Assembly (NCBI GenBank): GCA_905250075.1
Contig: CAJNOP010000081.1
Span: forward strand, 62,001-126,000
From: Rotaria sp. Silwood1
Taxonomy: Eukaryota; Rotifera; Eurotatoria; Philodinida; Philodinidae
Reading direction: 5' to 3'
Length of the DNA stretch: 64,000 bases
Shown in pieces: positions 60,893-64,000 of this stretch. Both the position numbers and the translations under genes were made by a program. A model generated the notes under the pieces. That model ran no database searches and was not told where the DNA came from. It was given only the letters and a program-made list of their open reading frames with translations. The stretch's first letter is position 1. Every line of letters starts with the position of its first letter.

Positions 60893-62133
60893 GTTGTTTT
60901 TTTACTTTTTTGAACGATAATTAAAAAAAAAGTAGAAATCGTCTGATACAAAAAGAAAAAAAGAAGAAAAATGAGTAGGTTATTTTTTTCTCAATCAGTT
61001 CGATTTGTTTTGTTTGAGCTCGAGTGCGTTGACGGCAACAGTATGCGTCTGTTGGTGATGTGATTGAAGCACAATTTAGAAAGAAGAATAAGCAAACATA
61101 AACAGATGTTAAATCAACATGACCATCGTCTAATACTCATAAAAAAAAGGGTCTACTAGTTACCGTTAGGAAGAAAAAAAAAAACAGAACTGATACCATA
61201 CAATTTCATATCGAAATATTGAAGTTTGATTTTCACTAATGAGATTGACAAGTATCATAAGGCACACATAACTGTTTTCATTACAACGATGATTGGTCAA
61301 TGTTCAGATATTGTGATTATTACAGAAAGGCAGAAAATTTTCATAGGGTTTCTTGAGAACGAAATGAAAAATCGATCCATGCACAAAGCAATGAATATTT
61401 ACACATCCAATACAAATCTTTGTTTATATATTCTCTATCGATTTTTTTCTTATATCGTCTTAATTATAATTGAGAAATATATTGCGTTTAGAATATGAAG
61501 TTTCAAAGAACTTTTTAGATTTCCTTTCTGTCATTATTTCAAATTTCTTTCTTTCTTTCTTTTTTTTTTTTTGTATTGCCAGATGACTTCAATTCAATGA
61601 TCGTAATAGATTTATCATTATAAATGAAATAAACCAGAAATCTTAATCGAGAAAAAGTTTGAATCCATTAAAGGCAGTCGATTTCTGGATGTCGTCGTCT
61701 ATATAAATGATATGATGCAGATCACTTTGATAACCCAAGATAACATTTATCGAGATGTGTTAACATAATACAAGAGGAACTGAATATTTAACTAAAATTA
61801 GAAGATGTTGCAGGTATAGCTGACAATCTAGTCAAACATAAGCAACCAATAGTAGATACAAAGATTAAAATTTGTTCTAGATTTTAAAATGAATTACAGC
61901 TTTCATTCTTATGGTTTACCATCGTTCGATGGATCTCAAACCAATAAGTTGTCAAGTATCTTTCCATTCTTTCGCATCGGACTAATTCCGATATGTTTCA
62001 TAATTATCGACAATAAATCATGATGAGAAAGAAGACTTCGATAATCTCAAATTCTGAGTTGTTCTGTCAGTGAATTCTTGACAAAATTTCTATTTTTCGT
62101 TATTAAAATACTCATGGTAAAGTATTGCCATGT

Positions 62134-62256
62134 TCAGCTGTTATTTTTAAATGTTACATCAAGTAATTCCATTTTGATACGTGCTAAATTATGTATCTCA
62201 TCATCTAGAATGTCAACAATACGAAATCGACTTTCAATATTTACATCTAAATGAAA
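62134..62256 (-). pseudogene. Unidentified decayed coding fragment
   Basis: A 40-residue minus-strand stretch, FHLDVNIESRFRIVDILDDE followed by IHNLARIKMELLDVTF, ends at a TGA at 62134. Upstream, around 62390-62440, another fragment reads GNHSNEYDRVLTGN with stops on both sides. Composition is protein-like, not AT-noise, but I cannot name the family. Confidence 0.35.
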
Positions 62257-63294
62257 AGGTTTGGTTCTTATTCAATAATTAATGCCAATTTTTGTTAGAA
62301 CTCTTCAAAATCTTTTATGTTCTATCGATAAAAAGACCATAACTCTAACTCAATTGATTCTTTTCAACATCAATTACCAGTTAAAACACGATCATATTCA
62401 TTACTATGATTGCCTTAAAGTTCAATATCATGATTTTTGATATGGATTGTCTTCGATAGATGTGTCAAATTTGTTCTAGTTGTCTGTATAAAACATATAT
62501 GAAAAAATTGAAAAGCAAAATAGAATCCATATTGTGACACCGAAAAACTCTGTTATACATTCAAAATATAAATGAAACTTGTCCGTACCAATGAACTACA
62601 TGTTTTTCATTATATTCATGTTTGAATTATTCAACCGTAGCTCGTGGTTACTTCTATATCGGAAACGAATACGTCTATTCTAACGGATAAAATCGCACCC
62701 AATGGTTGTTATTCAGACATTCATGAAATAGTCCATGCCAAGCATCAACCGTTGAAATTAAGCATAATCTCGATCAATTAACGAAAGACTCGACATGAAG
62801 TTGCATGACGTTAATTATAATTGGAAAGTAGGGGAGTATCAGGGTTCTCATTCCTTAGAGTTCCATTCCTATCAAATACAAATCCACCGAAGAATTCGTT
62901 TTCATCTGTTTTTCACGATGCTGAAATGATTAAACATACCTATTTTCCCACTTTGTCGCAAGCTACTATGTGTTTCTGAGTACCAAAATTCTCGAGTCTG
63001 TTGATCACATATGTAGCACAACAATAAACCAGATGGATGCATAAGAACTGGTTTTAGCAGAAGAAAACTAGTGATTGATGGAACATGCAACTGTTGTTAT
63101 GAAACTAAACATTTTCTGATATTTCCTGTGACTTCGAGTTAACTTCATGTTATTTCAGATGGGAACTATCAGAAATCACAGCAGATCTCACTAGTCATGT
63201 AAGTCATTTTTTGTCGGAAAAAAAATATGAGAAAAGTTAACATAATCACAATATAATCGAAGCATATATATTACTTGTATGAAAGCACTCCTCG

Positions 63295-63400
63295 TCAGCG
63301 ACGAACATGATCACCAATATTTACGAGATGAGAGTCAGTGAGACAACGAATATTAGGCAGAATAACATCAGATCCAATATGAGTACCAAGCATACGAAAA
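63295..63400 (-). pseudogene. Hexapeptide-repeat (left-handed beta-helix) transferase-like remnant
   Basis: The minus strand encodes RMLGTHIGSDVILPNIRCLT, then DSHLVNIGDHV, before a TGA at 63295. LG-x-x-IG, then D-x-HLVxIGDHV, resembles the beta-helix acyltransferase domain at the C-terminus of some bacterial and fungal adenylation-domain (NRPS-like) enzymes. Only about 35 residues are readable, so this is a suggestion. If right, it would be a dead fragment of a horizontally acquired gene, of a type reported from bdelloids. Confidence 0.35.
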
Positions 63401-64000
63401 AGAAAAAGAAAAAATTGTGTTCATGATAGATATAGTCCGACAAAAGCAGAAAACTCGTCCATCAAAGTATGAAGAAACTGTTTTGATAAATAATAACCTT
63501 TGAGTATGCGAAGTGCGAGCGTCTTTTTGTAAACAAGATTGAATAGTGATAGACTATAGAATAGAGGATTGGGTTAAATCAACGTCATAGTCGATTCAAA
63601 AATAAGGAAGAGATACAAATTCATTTATTTTGTTCATAAAAAGTTGCCTGAATCATCATCTATTAAATTGGGTAAGCAAGAGAGTGGAATAATGTTACTA
63701 TTGCGGGCGGCGATAATTGTTCACAATAATAATGTGATGTTATAATCAGAAAATAATCAAAAATATCGAAATTTCATTGATCATTCTCATTATTTTTGAT
63801 AACAACCGATTTAATAATCATGAAGAAATCGATTATAATCGATGTAAAATGTACAAAACTGGACTAAAATTCTACTGCTTTAAAAATGGTTTTAATAAAA
63901 AATAATCAGAATAATAAATGAAATTTTGATATTTGTGATTATTTTTTTATCACATACATAGATCTATCCTTTTCAGTACCGAGTACTAGTTGAAAATTGG

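Larger units (their letters stand above)
60893..64000. other. Intergenic, 3.1 kb, with decayed coding remnants
   Basis: No intact gene. Fragments with protein-like composition but broken by stops occur at 62134-62256 (-), 63295-63400 (-) and near 61797-61888 (+, KLEDVAGIADNLVKHKQPIV). The plus-strand frame 61226-61498 and minus-strand frame 62902-63090 have no domain. Codon-like patches separated by AT-rich DNA suggest old pseudogenes. Confidence 0.4.

Noticed and set aside
1-64000. CRISPR arrays, bacterial operons, ribosome-binding sites
   Set aside because: The DNA is plainly eukaryotic with spliced genes; the tandem repeats present are 100-200 bp units or trinucleotide runs, not short repeats with unique spacers.
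1-64000. tRNA and rRNA genes
   Set aside because: No cloverleaf-like segment with A- and B-box motifs was noticed on either strand by eye. A covariance-model scan would be decisive and was not possible here.

Overview
This is eukaryotic DNA: AT-rich, with spliced genes whose introns are mostly 45-80 bp and almost all GT-AG. Coding sequence favours A/T-ending codons and carries many CAA-encoded glutamine runs. The gene set is animal (SLC6 transporter, tetraspanin, PTB-domain protein, R-SNARE, eIF4G, RBM26/27, TTF2). Small introns, compact genes, acceptor-like sites just 5' of several ATGs, and scattered decayed enzyme fragments fit a bdelloid rotifer (Adineta/Rotaria type). That assignment is inference; no marker gene proves it. 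All exon models were built by hand from splice consensus and frame closure. For the seven multi-exon genes every exon joins in frame from ATG to stop.

Layout. 1-3000: repeat-rich (foldback/tandem array, short MITE). 3101-3295 (-): a 64-residue Gly/Tyr/His-rich peptide gene, next to a 10-N gap. 4185-7217 (+): a short TTF2/lodestar-type SNF2 ATPase, the only clear plus-strand gene. 9093-14492 (-): a 17-exon coiled-coil protein with EF-hand-like N-terminus and a C-terminal membrane anchor plus KASH-like tail. 17295-20519 (-): SLC6 transporter. 20520-25971: long intergenic stretch with a transposon-like repeat and an aldo/keto reductase pseudogene. 25972-34102 (-): 21-exon eIF4G. 34924-35205 (-): R-SNARE. 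35206-39688: intergenic with a foldback repeat. 39689-42289 (-): PTB-domain protein. 42290-47975: intergenic, repeat remnants. 47976-53474 (-): RBM26/27-like protein. 53715-56715 (-): tetraspanin. 59447-60892 (-): single-exon disordered protein of unknown function. 60893-64000: intergenic with decayed coding remnants.

The genes are housekeeping or cell-biological and do not form an operon or pathway. Transcription termination (TTF2), translation initiation (eIF4G) and RNA processing (RBM26/27) are represented, along with membrane traffic and transport (R-SNARE, SLC6, tetraspanin) and a possible nuclear-envelope linker. The most striking non-genic pattern is a set of long palindromic MITE-like elements. 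Four lie inside introns, one with a perfect 8-bp target duplication and two with TA duplications. I found no convincing undescribed multi-gene system. The best leads are the SLC6 protein lacking the usual Na1/chloride-site side chains, the divergent KASH-like protein, the His-tailed Gly/Tyr-rich peptide, and a probable internal start exon in eIF4G.
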